Assembly (NCBI GenBank): GCA_036343175.1
Contig: JAZASR010000020.1
Coordinates: 1-38,736, forward strand
Reading direction: 5' to 3'
Source of the DNA: JAEEJA01 sp036343175
Lineage (GTDB): Bacteria > Bacillota > Clostridia > Lachnospirales > Lachnospiraceae
Length of the DNA stretch: 38,736 nucleotides
The notes under the pieces are model-generated. The model was not told where the DNA came from. It saw only the letters and a list, made by a program, of their open reading frames with translations, and ran no database searches. The translations under genes and the position numbers were made by a program. Numbering within the stretch: position 1 is the first letter of the stretch; the number at the start of each line of letters is the position of its first letter. Of the stretch, positions 6,946 through 14,914 are shown piece after piece.

Positions 6946-8343
6946 ATGAAGATGAGAATGGAAGCTGATTCTATCGGAACACTTGCAGTACCTGAAAGCG
7001 CTTATTATGGCGTGCAGGCCAAAAGAGCACAGGCTAATTTCAGGATAACCGGCCAATCAATGTCCGGCGAATTCTTAAAGAACCTGGCACTCATAAAGAA
7101 GGCGGCTGCGATCGTCAACTGCCAGGCGGGACTGCTTGCGGAGGATAAGGCTCTTGCCATTGAGCAGGCAGCCGGCGAAGTAATGAGTGGAAACTTCCAG
7201 GATGCCTTCATAGTCGATGCTGTTCAGGGCGGCGCAGGTACAAGCGCCAATATGAACATGAATGAAGTCATTGCAAACAGGGCATGTGAGATATTGGGAG
7301 GCAGACACGGGGAATATTCATCATATGTACATCCCAATGATCATGTTAATATGGCACAGTCAACAAATGATGTCATACCTACTGCGGGAAAGATGACAGT
7401 ACTTACATTAATGAAACCTCTGATATCGGAGCTTAAAAGACTCGAGGGCGCTCTTAAAGCGAAATCAGATGAATTTTCATCCATAATGAAAATGGGGAGG
7501 ACACAGCTTCAGGACGCTGTACCAATGACACTCGGAGACAGCTTTGGAGGCTATGCTTCCATGGTAAGACGCTGCAGAAAACGTCTTGAAAAGTCTGTGA
7601 CTGAAATGAGATCCGTGAACCTTGGAGGCACAGCCATAGGTTCCGGAATCAATGCATCTGATTATTATGAAGAGCATATCGTACCGACGCTCAGCAGCAT
7701 ATCGGGTCTTCCATTAAGTAAGGCTCCGGACCTTTATGATGCAACGGAAAACCTTGACAGCTTCGTGGAAGTTTCAGGTGCCCTTAAAGCCTGCGCAGTA
7801 AGCCTTTCAAAGATGTCAAATGACTTAAGGCTTCTTTCAAGCGGTCCCAAGTGCGGCATACATGAGATAAACCTTCCTGCAATGCAGAATGGTTCATCGA
7901 TCATGCCGGGCAAGGTAAACCCGGTAATACCTGAGGTCGTTACCCAGGCTGCTTTCCTTGTAATAGGTCACGATACCACCATTGCCATGGCAGCCGAAGC
8001 AGGCCAGATGGAGCTCAATGCTTTTGAGCCTGTAGTATTTTATCAATTATTTGAATCGATCAATGCCATGAAGGGTGCCGTTACGACTCTTATCGATAAC
8101 TGCATTACAGGCATCACAGCAAATAAGGAACATATCAATGACATGCTTAACTCAAGTGTCGGCATTGCCACTGCCCTCTGTCCTTATATCGGATATCAGA
8201 AATCAGCTTACATCGCTAAAAAAGCCCTTAAAGACAATAAAACTGTCCGTGAGATAGTCCTTGAAATGGGACTCATGACAGGCGCAGAGCTTGACAGGAT
8301 CTTAAACCCTGAAAGCGCAGCCAGGATGAAGAAGACAGCATAA
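6946..8343 (+). CDS. aspA: Aspartate ammonia-lyase
   Basis: Converts L-aspartate to fumarate and ammonia; member of the aspartase/fumarase superfamily, 465 residues, cytoplasmic tetramer. The superfamily signature GSSIMPGKVNP is present in full, with the substrate-binding blocks VHPNDHVNMAQSTNDVIPTA and GRTQLQDAVPMTLG in the expected order. NDHVNMAQSTNDV favours aspartase over class II fumarase. Start ATG 6946 has GAGG 8 bases upstream; ATG 6940 sits against it and the frame is open to 6883. Divergent to the Lrp-type gene and followed by its own terminator, so a single-gene unit feeding nitrogen release or fumarate respiration/reduction. Confidence 0.95.
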   Translation: MKMRMEADSIGTLAVPESAYYGVQAKRAQANFRITGQSMSGEFLKNLALIKKAAAIVNCQAGLLAEDKALAIEQAAGEVMSGNFQDAFIVDAVQGGAGTSANMNMNEVIANRACEILGGRHGEYSSYVHPNDHVNMAQSTNDVIPTAGKMTVLTLMKPLISELKRLEGALKAKSDEFSSIMKMGRTQLQDAVPMTLGDSFGGYASMVRRCRKRLEKSVTEMRSVNLGGTAIGSGINASDYYEEHIVPTLSSISGLPLSKAPDLYDATENLDSFVEVSGALKACAVSLSKMSNDLRLLSSGPKCGIHEINLPAMQNGSSIMPGKVNPVIPEVVTQAAFLVIGHDTTIAMAAEAGQMELNAFEPVVFYQLFESINAMKGAVTTLIDNCITGITANKEHINDMLNSSVGIATALCPYIGYQKSAYIAKKALKDNKTVREIVLEMGLMTGAELDRILNPESAARMKKTA

Positions 8344-8420
8344 AACAAATAAACCTCTCTATGATCCGGATGCACTCAATGATCTAAATGCATTATACTA
8401 TTTACCTGCATCCGGATTTT

Positions 8421-8474
8421 CATCAGCATCCTGCTATCCATCAGCATCCTGCTATCCATCAGCATCCTGCTATC
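8421..8474. repeat. Three perfect 18-bp tandem repeats after aspA
   Basis: CATCAGCATCCTGCTATC occurs three times with no mismatch (8421-8438, 8439-8456, 8457-8474). Perfect identity suggests recent expansion or slippage. Lies between the aspA stop and its terminator, so it would be in the mRNA 3' end. Confidence 0.97.
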
Positions 8475-8486
8475 AATTTATATAAA

Positions 8487-8521
8487 AACAGCCGCTCCTT
8501 ATATAGAAGCGGCTGTTTTTT
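8487..8521 (+). terminator. Terminator of aspA (probably bidirectional)
   Basis: AACAGCCGCT / AGCGGCTGTT, 10-bp stem with an 11-base loop and TTTTTT after it. On the other strand the A-rich flank gives a second T tract, so it may also serve the minus-strand genes ending at 8568. Confidence 0.9.
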
Positions 8522-8567
8522 CTGTTAACGAATCATAATGCCAATGCGGCCTGGTGCCGTAAGCACA

Positions 8568-8858
8568 TTATCCGTGAAGGCCATTGGACTGTCTTATCAT
8601 GTCCTCTACAACAATGTCATAGATCTCGCCTACTGTATTGCAATACTCAAGGATCTTCCAGGGCTCATTTGTATGGAAATGGATCTTTACAAGATCCTCA
8701 TCCCCTGCTGCTATAAGGCTGTTGCCCTCAAAGTTCTCTGTGATATAGTCTGAGATCTCATCCTCATCGAGATCCTTGTCGCGTCTGTCTATAAGAAGCT
8801 GCGTGTCGTAGCGGTATGCGAACTGATCGTCCTCTGCATCTATAGAATTTACTGCCAT
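8568..8858 (-). CDS. Small stand-alone FakA/YloV C-terminal-like domain protein
   Basis: 96-residue protein. The segment NFEGNSLIAAGDEDLVKIHFHTNEPWKILEYCNTVGEI matches in style the C-terminal domain of the fatty-acid kinase FakA (YloV, DAK2-fused): 'GDSLVVVGDDDLVKVHVHTDDP' is the typical family text (recalled, not searched); no kinase (DAK2) part is present. So it may be a free regulatory or lipid-carrier partner domain. A perfect GGAGG site (in the 3' end of the upstream ORF) precedes ATG 8858; the two ORFs are separated by one base and surely share an mRNA. Function not established. Confidence 0.75.
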   Translation of the reverse strand: MAVNSIDAEDDQFAYRYDTQLLIDRRDKDLDEDEISDYITENFEGNSLIAAGDEDLVKIHFHTNEPWKILEYCNTVGEIYDIVVEDMIRQSNGLHG

Positions 8859-8859
8859 A

Positions 8860-9084
8860 TTATTTACCTCCTGATGTTTTGATCCTGACTGAATATCCTT
8901 CTCTCTCGGTAAGAGGAATATTTAAAGCTGTCATTGCCTGTTCTGCCGTCATATTCATGGTCTTCATAAGACTCTTTATGGCCTCGACAGTCTTTTCTTC
9001 GGCACCCTCGAGTCTGCCGCGCTTATATCCGTCGATATAAGCCGACTGCTTTATATCTTCAAGAAGATCTGAATTATCGTTCAT
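8860..9084 (-). CDS. Short protein resembling the tail of Rpn/PD-(D/E)XK transposases
   Basis: 74 residues, ATG 9084 with an ideal AAGGAGG 8 bases upstream. The helical GYKRGRLEGAEEKTVEAIKSLMKTMNMTAEQAM segment looks like the C-terminal end of Rpn-type recombination-promoting nucleases, which commonly finish with a charged helix and a short UBA-like 'xxMSxEEAxxxLxIP' motif. The nuclease domain itself is absent. Because the ribosome site is excellent and the next gene is directly coupled, it is probably expressed as a small helical protein rather than being debris. Identity tentative. Confidence 0.65.
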   Translation of the reverse strand: MNDNSDLLEDIKQSAYIDGYKRGRLEGAEEKTVEAIKSLMKTMNMTAEQAMTALNIPLTEREGYSVRIKTSGGK

Positions 9085-9723
9085 GAGACTTACCTCCTTA
9101 TCCTATAAAAATATCATATCGGAAGCTGTTATTCAACATCACATAAATTTACTTTTACGATTACCTATAGATTAACGAGTACTAATGTTAACCTATACAC
9201 ACCTGGCTCTTATTCTGTTTTCATTTATGTATAGCTTCCTCAACTTTATCGCCATCCTATACACACTTGGTTCATACCGTGTTTTTTATTTCCGATTTGA
9301 GTGAAAAAACTTTAGCAACCGTGCTAAGGGTGCTCATTCGTAAAAATCGGTTGGCGTTTCACGACAACCGATTTTATCTGCGCCGTTTACGATAAAGCAG
9401 TATTGCTTACAGCCCATACCTGTAAACCTTTATTCTCGAAGAATTAAATTTTATCCCTAATTGATATATGATAATTATTAATGTTCTGGCTTTTTGATAT
9501 CATCAGCCTCATTAACTTAAAAGCACTTTGATGGTCAGGTAAATATTTCTGAATAATTCTGATTGCCGCTTCTTCGCGAGGGCGGCCGGGAGGAAGAGAC
9601 TTTGGTCAGGAGCGCAATTGTAAAATTCAGATAAAATATTCACAAAGTAAAAATATGCGTGCAATTTTATGATATTCTATTAGGAGGACAATATCACTTA
9701 TTAATTGGGAGGAAAAAAGTCAC
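9085..9723. other. 640-base non-coding stretch with hairpins and repeats
   Basis: No supported gene. Contents seen: two ~30-base copies of CCTATACACAC-TGG-TC at 9192 and 9256; a CTATACAT / TGTGTATAG inverted pair; stems TTAGCA / TGCTAA near 9312-9327 and AAAATCGGTT / AACCGATTTT at about 9345-9376, the latter ending in a T tract on the minus strand; one copy of the ~45-bp dispersed element at 9500-9545; and a GC-rich patch at 9571-9602. The promoter of the following transporter gene must lie in the last 100 bases but I could not place it well. Confidence 0.5.
9500..9545. repeat. Dispersed ~45-bp element, copy 1
   Basis: Shares TCATCAGCCT, TTAA-TT, AGCACTTTG and TGGTCAGGTAA with 23346-23390 in the same order and spacing (a one- or two-base gap). 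Lies upstream of the GPH transporter. Unlike copy 2 it lacks the closing inverted arm. Confidence 0.75.
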
Positions 9724-9762
9724 ATAAATCAGAAAAAGCACAGTCTTGGACTGGGTTCTCAA

Positions 9763-11010
9763 ATGATGTACGGCATGGGGGAATTCTTTAATGGCGGCTG
9801 CTTCGTCATCATAAATACATTCTTCACCGTATTCCTTACAGATGCGATCGGTATGTCCGCTGCACTTGCAGGCACCATACCGCTTGTAGGAAAGATCTGG
9901 GATGCCATCACCGATCCTATTATGGGAAATATTACTGACAGGACAAGATCAAAGCTGGGTCCCAAACGATTGTATATACTCATAGGAGCCTTTGCGTCAT
10001 CTATAACATTCGTTATGCTCTGGCTGCCTGTCCATGCAGGAAGCGCGGCAGTAACCTATATGTTCTATCTGCTTATGTACTGCCTCTTCTCGACAGGCTT
10101 TACAGTTCTCATGGTTCCATATAATGGACTCCTTCCCGACATGGTCGATGACTATGCTGTCCGTTTCAGGTTCTCGAATGTCAGGATGATATGGTCGACC
10201 CTTGCTGTCAATGTATTCCTCAGCCGTTCATTCAGAATATTCGTCGGCATATATCTTACAGGCCAATGCGGTATGGATTTTGTATCCGGAATGGCTGTCT
10301 TCTATGTAAATAACGTACTCGGCGGCAGCAGTGAGAATCATTACCTTACATACCTTATGGCTGCTCTGATCGTATCTCAGCTTATAGGTATGCTCATCTG
10401 GGGACCTGTTATGGCAAAGACCTCCAAGCGTACGACTATTCTCATCGGCGCTCCGGTGAGGATCATTTCCACTCTTGCTCTCTTCCCTTTCTCACACACC
10501 GGCGGAAGCATAGTTCCGATCCTTATACTTGCTATGGGAATAGGTATCGGCAACGCAGCAACCCTCACTTCTATATTTGCAATTCTTGCCGATATGGCTG
10601 ACGTTGACGAACTTATCACAGGTGTGAGCCGGCCGGGTACAGTTTCCGGTATGGCAACATTTGCGAGAAAGGTCTCGGCAGGCATCTCAGCATGGCTTAT
10701 CGGTGTGCTCTTAGGTGCCGCAGGTTACCAGGGCAAGCTTACAGTACAGGCCCCTTCAACAGTCACCGGCATAAAGCTTATCTTCATACTCATGCCTGTA
10801 ATACTTGTGGCCCTTCTCTTCTTCTTTGGCTATATCTTTCCGATGAAGCGTCACGAGTTCGACGTCATTAAGAAGGAGATAGCCCGCAGAAAGGGACTCG
10901 AAACAAGCGAGACTACAGAGGAAGAAAAAAGGATCTGCGAAAAAGTAACAGGAGTGAAATTTGAAAAGCTTTGGGATAAAAATAATATTCCGGGTACTGA
11001 TAATATTTAA
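9763..11010 (+). CDS. GPH-family sugar:cation symporter with internal deletion
   Basis: Resembles MelB/XynP/YicJ-type transporters (YGMGEFF start, KIWDAITDPIMG and DRTRSKLGPKR in loop 2-3, GVSRPGTVSGMATFARK near helix 11). Two oddities. First, homologs begin about 13 residues earlier with a KKHSLGLGSQ-like segment; that sequence is open here, but its natural start position (9724, after GGGAGG) reads ATA, leaving ATG 9763 without a ribosome site. Second, after VRMIWSTLAV the sequence jumps straight to SRSFRIFVGIYLTGQ, skipping helices 5 and 6 and the central loop, about 60 residues, in frame. The product has 10 helices. Probably a decaying or non-functional gene; if made, topology would be kept because two helices are missing. 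Convergent with the chemoreceptor gene 15 bases away. Confidence 0.8.
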   Translation: MMYGMGEFFNGGCFVIINTFFTVFLTDAIGMSAALAGTIPLVGKIWDAITDPIMGNITDRTRSKLGPKRLYILIGAFASSITFVMLWLPVHAGSAAVTYMFYLLMYCLFSTGFTVLMVPYNGLLPDMVDDYAVRFRFSNVRMIWSTLAVNVFLSRSFRIFVGIYLTGQCGMDFVSGMAVFYVNNVLGGSSENHYLTYLMAALIVSQLIGMLIWGPVMAKTSKRTTILIGAPVRIISTLALFPFSHTGGSIVPILILAMGIGIGNAATLTSIFAILADMADVDELITGVSRPGTVSGMATFARKVSAGISAWLIGVLLGAAGYQGKLTVQAPSTVTGIKLIFILMPVILVALLFFFGYIFPMKRHEFDVIKKEIARRKGLETSETTEEEKRICEKVTGVKFEKLWDKNNIPGTDNI

Positions 11011-11025
11011 TACACGATCATATCA

Positions 11026-12441
11026 TTATTTATACAGCTCGTCCGCCATCTGCCCGATCTGCACTGACAGGCTCTTGAGCTCGGATATGGTCGCATTTAT
11101 TTTCTGAAGGTTGGCGCTCTGAGATACTATGTTATCGTCGATCTCCTGTATCTTCCCGAACACCTCAGATGTCCGTGAATTCATATCTTCAAGGATCTTC
11201 CTGATGTGACCGGTAGTATCCTTTGTGGACGATGAAAGATTCTGGACCTCAGACGCAACTACAGCAAAGCCGCGGCCTGCATCCCCCGCTCTTGCTGCCT
11301 CTATGCTGGCGTTAAGTGAAAGAAGGTTTGTCTGCTTTGCAATATCTTGTATGCTTTGTACTATGCTCATGGATGAAGATACAAGCGACTCTATCTCTCT
11401 GGCCGCCTGAGCTATCTCAGACTGGCGTTCTGAAACGATCTGCATTTCATCTGCTGTATCATTAACAGCTGTTGCAGTATTGACTATGCCCTCCTTGAGA
11501 TTTTCAATAGCCGGCTCAAGCTCCTGCTCGAACTTGAGTCTGTGCTCTTTTTCCTCGGTAATATCAAGGATGGTACCTGCTATAAGGACAGGATTGCGGT
11601 CAGCATCCCATACAACATTGCTGGATGCACGGAACCAGCGGTATTCACCTGACTTATGCTTCATCCTGTATTCCATATCGAAATCAGTATTTCCGGACTT
11701 ATCGGCGAGCTGCTCTCCTATACGGTCTGAAGCCTTCTTTACGTCATCGGGATGTATCTTTGTGATCCAGGAACTCATCTTATCCTCAAATTCATGAGGC
11801 CTGTACCCAAGCAGGGCTTTGAACTGATCCGAGAATACCATAGGAGTATCGGGATCGGAAACATCGCCCTTAGTAAGGTCCATGCTCCATGTGCCTTCAA
11901 GCATCATGCTGTCTATAGCCCCCTGCCTGTTCCTTGTAAATGTAAGCTCTTCATCCATCTTACGCTTATCATCGATATCCATGAATGTACCGATGAAAAT
12001 ACGCGGGTTTCCGTCAGGCTTTCTGATACAATCGCCTGCTGCATGGAACCAGTGATAGCCAACTCCCTTTACCATAAGACGGTATTCAACGTCATATTTT
12101 TTCTGATTTGTCTTATCAGCCGCCGCTGCGCCAAAGCAGGTAAACACCCTTTCCACATCATCAGGATGTATGACTTTCGGAAGAGAGTCCATGCTGTCCG
12201 GGAGCTCAGCGCTGGTGAGGTTGAGCATATTTCTGAAATCATCTGAGAATACAGCTTTTTCAGGCTGACCCTCGTCATTGTAATAGGCAGCCCATACGCC
12301 AAGATGAACTGCGTTATTGACCATGGAAAGCTTCAATGCTTCATCAGCGCTCTTCTGCTTTTCTCTGGCAAGCTCATTTTCAAGAACAGAGATCCTGTTC
12401 TGCAGATCTAAAGTTACATCAGATGAATTCTTTTTAAACAT
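11026..12441 (-). CDS. Cytoplasmic chemoreceptor: two PAS domains plus MCP signalling domain
   Basis: 471 residues, no signal peptide or membrane segment. An N-terminal coiled coil (about 10-45) is followed by PAS-3/PAC units at about 45-160 (ending GTFMDIDDKRKM) and 175-300 (ending AGTILDITEEKE), both with the HPDDV motif of PAS-3 folds. The C-terminal part carries the MCP hairpin tip region TNLLSLNASIEAARAGDAGR and GFAVVASEVQNL, which binds CheA/CheW. Likely senses an internal signal such as redox or a cofactor state; no haem or flavin ligand can be named from sequence. ATG 12441 has GGGAGG 7 bases upstream. Monocistronic, between two gene blocks. Confidence 0.92.
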   Translation of the reverse strand: MFKKNSSDVTLDLQNRISVLENELAREKQKSADEALKLSMVNNAVHLGVWAAYYNDEGQPEKAVFSDDFRNMLNLTSAELPDSMDSLPKVIHPDDVERVFTCFGAAAADKTNQKKYDVEYRLMVKGVGYHWFHAAGDCIRKPDGNPRIFIGTFMDIDDKRKMDEELTFTRNRQGAIDSMMLEGTWSMDLTKGDVSDPDTPMVFSDQFKALLGYRPHEFEDKMSSWITKIHPDDVKKASDRIGEQLADKSGNTDFDMEYRMKHKSGEYRWFRASSNVVWDADRNPVLIAGTILDITEEKEHRLKFEQELEPAIENLKEGIVNTATAVNDTADEMQIVSERQSEIAQAAREIESLVSSSMSIVQSIQDIAKQTNLLSLNASIEAARAGDAGRGFAVVASEVQNLSSSTKDTTGHIRKILEDMNSRTSEVFGKIQEIDDNIVSQSANLQKINATISELKSLSVQIGQMADELYK

Positions 12442-12554
12442 ACGGCTGCCTCCCTTACTGTGTAAATAATATGATGAAAATGCAGAATCAGCTCAAATAT
12501 AAAGATAGACATACACTTTCATCAAATGCTGAAGTCATTTATATGCTGGTAAAT

Positions 12555-12560
12555 ATTATA
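12555..12560 (-). promoter_or_regulatory. Possible -10 box of the chemoreceptor gene
   Basis: TATAAT on the minus strand, about 115 bases before the start codon. The matching -35 is poor (ATTTAA at 17 bases), so this is a weak call. Confidence 0.35.
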
Positions 12561-12676
12561 ACACGTTTTTTATAAATTTAAATAGAAATACAGAAGGTCT
12601 TATACGCATTATTGAATTCGCTTAATGAAATTGAATAAGCTTAAATACTGAGTTTTCGACATATGCCGGAAAGAAT

Positions 12677-14308
12677 TCAGTATGTTTCCCTAAATTTTTC
12701 TTCTATCTCAGGAAGCAAGCAGGTATTTACGGAATTTATCCGCTGGGTCGAGCCTATTTTACTGGAAAGTATAGATACACAGAGCCTCGAGCAGCCAAAA
12801 GCCCTTTCAAACGGACTGCGTACAGTTTTTATGGATTGTATGCGCTCATAGGGTATGAAAGCCTTTTTTCTCGCAAATGCACCGCTCTTAAGAACGAGAG
12901 AGGACTTTGCTATACCAAGTCCTGCTGCTCTCGAAGAGAGGTATGTCCATATTGTAAAGATCACGATAATAACCGAAACACTGATAAAGACAGCAGGAAG
13001 GTTACTCACCTTTAAGTTCTTTCCTGCAGTAATACATATTACTAATATCAAAACCCCTGTCAGGAAATTCCTGACTGTACGGAAGACCTGATAAGAGACC
13101 GGCATTGCCGTACTTTTCTCCTCTTTTTCTATGAGCCCGGAAGGCAGAAGAATATCGATAAGTTCATCCAGATATTTGTTCATAACAGGCGGAAGCAGGA
13201 TCTGACCGTATGCCTCATCTCCTTCACCGCCGACATTTAAGACACGTACCTGGGTATAGCCAAATATCACTCCGGGGAATGTAGATTCCAGCACATACCC
13301 GTTTATCTTTGAAAGAGGGATGGCATACTTTTTTTTCTTTATGAGTCCATATGACAGAAGTATCCTGTTATCTTTCTTTTTCGCAGCAAAGCCAAAGTAG
13401 CCCAATGTCTTTTTGATAATATCCCAGAGTGCTGAAAAAAAGACGACCGCAGCTGCAAATATTGTGCCGATGCCGAATGTACCATTAAAGGCATCAGCAA
13501 AAATCGATGTAGTATTCAGCACAGCTGCTACAGCTGAAATTATCAATGCTATGATCGATACAAATGGTAAATTCATGATGCCGGCGACAAGTGCCTGGCT
13601 GGTATCCAGTCTTACATCAGCATTGTAATAAAAATCATCGCCGAGCTCATCTGACAGATCCGGATCACCACTATCAGAAACGGCATCCGAATGAGATAAT
13701 TTTGCAGCAGGTCCACTTTCAACAGATAAGGCTTTTCCGACGCTTCTCAGATCTCCAGTCTCATTTTCAGTCTCATTTCCAATCACATTTCCGGTCTCAT
13801 TTTTGATCTCATTTTCAATCTCATTTTCCGCCTCTTCCTTCTGCATCTCAAAAATAAGATCTTTTAATTTGACCGCGTTTTTCTTATTTAATACTATATT
13901 CACGTCAGTTTCATCTGCCCTGGTAAGCGAGGCAGTATCGATCTTTACCCTGTACGTACCGATAATATTTTCAAATATATTCTGTTCAAGGTTTACATTG
14001 GATATGGACTTTACCTGAATATTCAATTCTTTTTTTACAAAAGTATTCCGTTTGATAGTAAAGATGCCATCTTTAAGTGAAATGACTGTCTTTCTCCATC
14101 TGTTAAATGTAACGATACCTGATGGCAGGAATATCACAAGAAGGATCATCATAATGATATTTGCATGACTGGAGGCAAAATCAGCAATATTATTGACGTC
14201 ATCCGCATTTGAAATGGTATTGAAAATAAAAGCTGCAATTACAACTATTATGCTCCAGCCCTTTTCTAGAAGGATAGAGGGGTGATTTCGGAATTCAAGG
14301 CTCTTCAT
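12677..14308 (-). CDS. YdbT-like membrane protein with bacterial PH (DUF304) domains
   Basis: 543 residues with membrane pairs near 17-35 and 50-68, again near 240-300 and 405-445. Each pair is followed by a bPH2/DUF304 unit with the W/R-x-T-V-I-S-L-x-D-G-IFTIKR style strand pattern. This three-unit layout and the adjacent smaller DUF304 protein match Bacillus YdbS-YdbT. The function of the family is poorly known; in Bacillus it is linked to resistance against certain bacteriocins. A charged linker (about 155-235) contains ENEI/GNET repeats coded by 12-bp DNA repeats. ATG 14308 follows GGAG; it starts just after the partner gene's stop, so the two are co-translated. Confidence 0.85.
   Translation of the reverse strand: MKSLEFRNHPSILLEKGWSIIVVIAAFIFNTISNADDVNNIADFASSHANIIMMILLVIFLPSGIVTFNRWRKTVISLKDGIFTIKRNTFVKKELNIQVKSISNVNLEQNIFENIIGTYRVKIDTASLTRADETDVNIVLNKKNAVKLKDLIFEMQKEEAENEIENEIKNETGNVIGNETENETGDLRSVGKALSVESGPAAKLSHSDAVSDSGDPDLSDELGDDFYYNADVRLDTSQALVAGIMNLPFVSIIALIISAVAAVLNTTSIFADAFNGTFGIGTIFAAAVVFFSALWDIIKKTLGYFGFAAKKKDNRILLSYGLIKKKKYAIPLSKINGYVLESTFPGVIFGYTQVRVLNVGGEGDEAYGQILLPPVMNKYLDELIDILLPSGLIEKEEKSTAMPVSYQVFRTVRNFLTGVLILVICITAGKNLKVSNLPAVFISVSVIIVIFTIWTYLSSRAAGLGIAKSSLVLKSGAFARKKAFIPYERIQSIKTVRSPFERAFGCSRLCVSILSSKIGSTQRINSVNTCLLPEIEEKFRETY
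13758..13829. repeat. 12-bp tandem repeat (6 units) in the PH-domain gene linker
   Basis: Units of the form GTCTCATTTCCA start at 13758, 13770, 13782, 13794, 13806 and 13818. On the coding strand each gives four residues (xNEI or xNET), so slippage lengthens or shortens a flexible acidic linker in frame. Confidence 0.93.
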
Positions 14309-14311
14309 ATA

Positions 14312-14893
14312 TTATTCTCCATGTCCATCCTTACGGACTTCCATATCTTTGTCTGCAGCAGTGGTCTCTTTGCTGCTGTTATCCTCAATGTGAATATCAT
14401 TGCCAGAAGAAGGTCTTATTTCCTCAGCTCTTTTCTCCTTTACAGTTTTATTTATTTTAAGCTTAAGATCCTCTGTAATTTTCCGGGCGCGCTCCTTTTC
14501 AAGGAAACGGATCGTGGTCTCCCCTCCCGCTGTGGTTACATTAACTGCAGTCAGTCCGAACATCCTGTCAAATGGTCCTGAAGACATCGATATCTGCTGC
14601 AGCCTTTCGATAGGGATAATGGTTTCTGTCACATTGATAAAGCCTTCTCTTATCCTGATCTCATCTTCCGAGAATGAATAACGCAGGCGTGCATAGCGGA
14701 CAAATGGAGCAGCAAAGGCTTTGATCCAGATCACAATTAAGACTGCAGGCATAAGTATCCTGACCATACTGCCTGCATGGCCTCTGAAAGCAAAATACCA
14801 GACAATGAAAAGCACTGCTGACAGAATGATCCCTCCAAGGATCTCACTTATCAGCATGAGTATCCTGGCGGATGGGTCTACCTTTTCATACAT
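14312..14893 (-). CDS. YdbS-like PH-domain (DUF304) membrane protein
   Basis: 193 residues. Two membrane helices near 12-33 and 42-62 are followed by one bPH2 domain (LRYSFSEDEIRIREGFINVTETIIPIERLQQISMSSGPF region, about 70-145), including the characteristic IPIERLQQI strand, and then a charged, probably disordered tail. It is the small partner of the three-unit protein coded just downstream (three bases between stop and start). ATG 14893 has GGGAGG 7 bases upstream. Lies 21 bases after the glucosidase gene, so it is likely read from the same mRNA, although it has no evident link to sugar use. Confidence 0.85.
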   Translation of the reverse strand: MYEKVDPSARILMLISEILGGIILSAVLFIVWYFAFRGHAGSMVRILMPAVLIVIWIKAFAAPFVRYARLRYSFSEDEIRIREGFINVTETIIPIERLQQISMSSGPFDRMFGLTAVNVTTAGGETTIRFLEKERARKITEDLKLKINKTVKEKRAEEIRPSSGNDIHIEDNSSKETTAADKDMEVRKDGHGE

Positions 14894-14914
14894 GATTATT
14901 CCTCCCGGTGCTTA

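Noticed and set aside
11752..12246. 164-residue plus-strand ORF in the chemoreceptor gene
   Set aside because: Antisense of a clear PAS-PAS-MCP protein.
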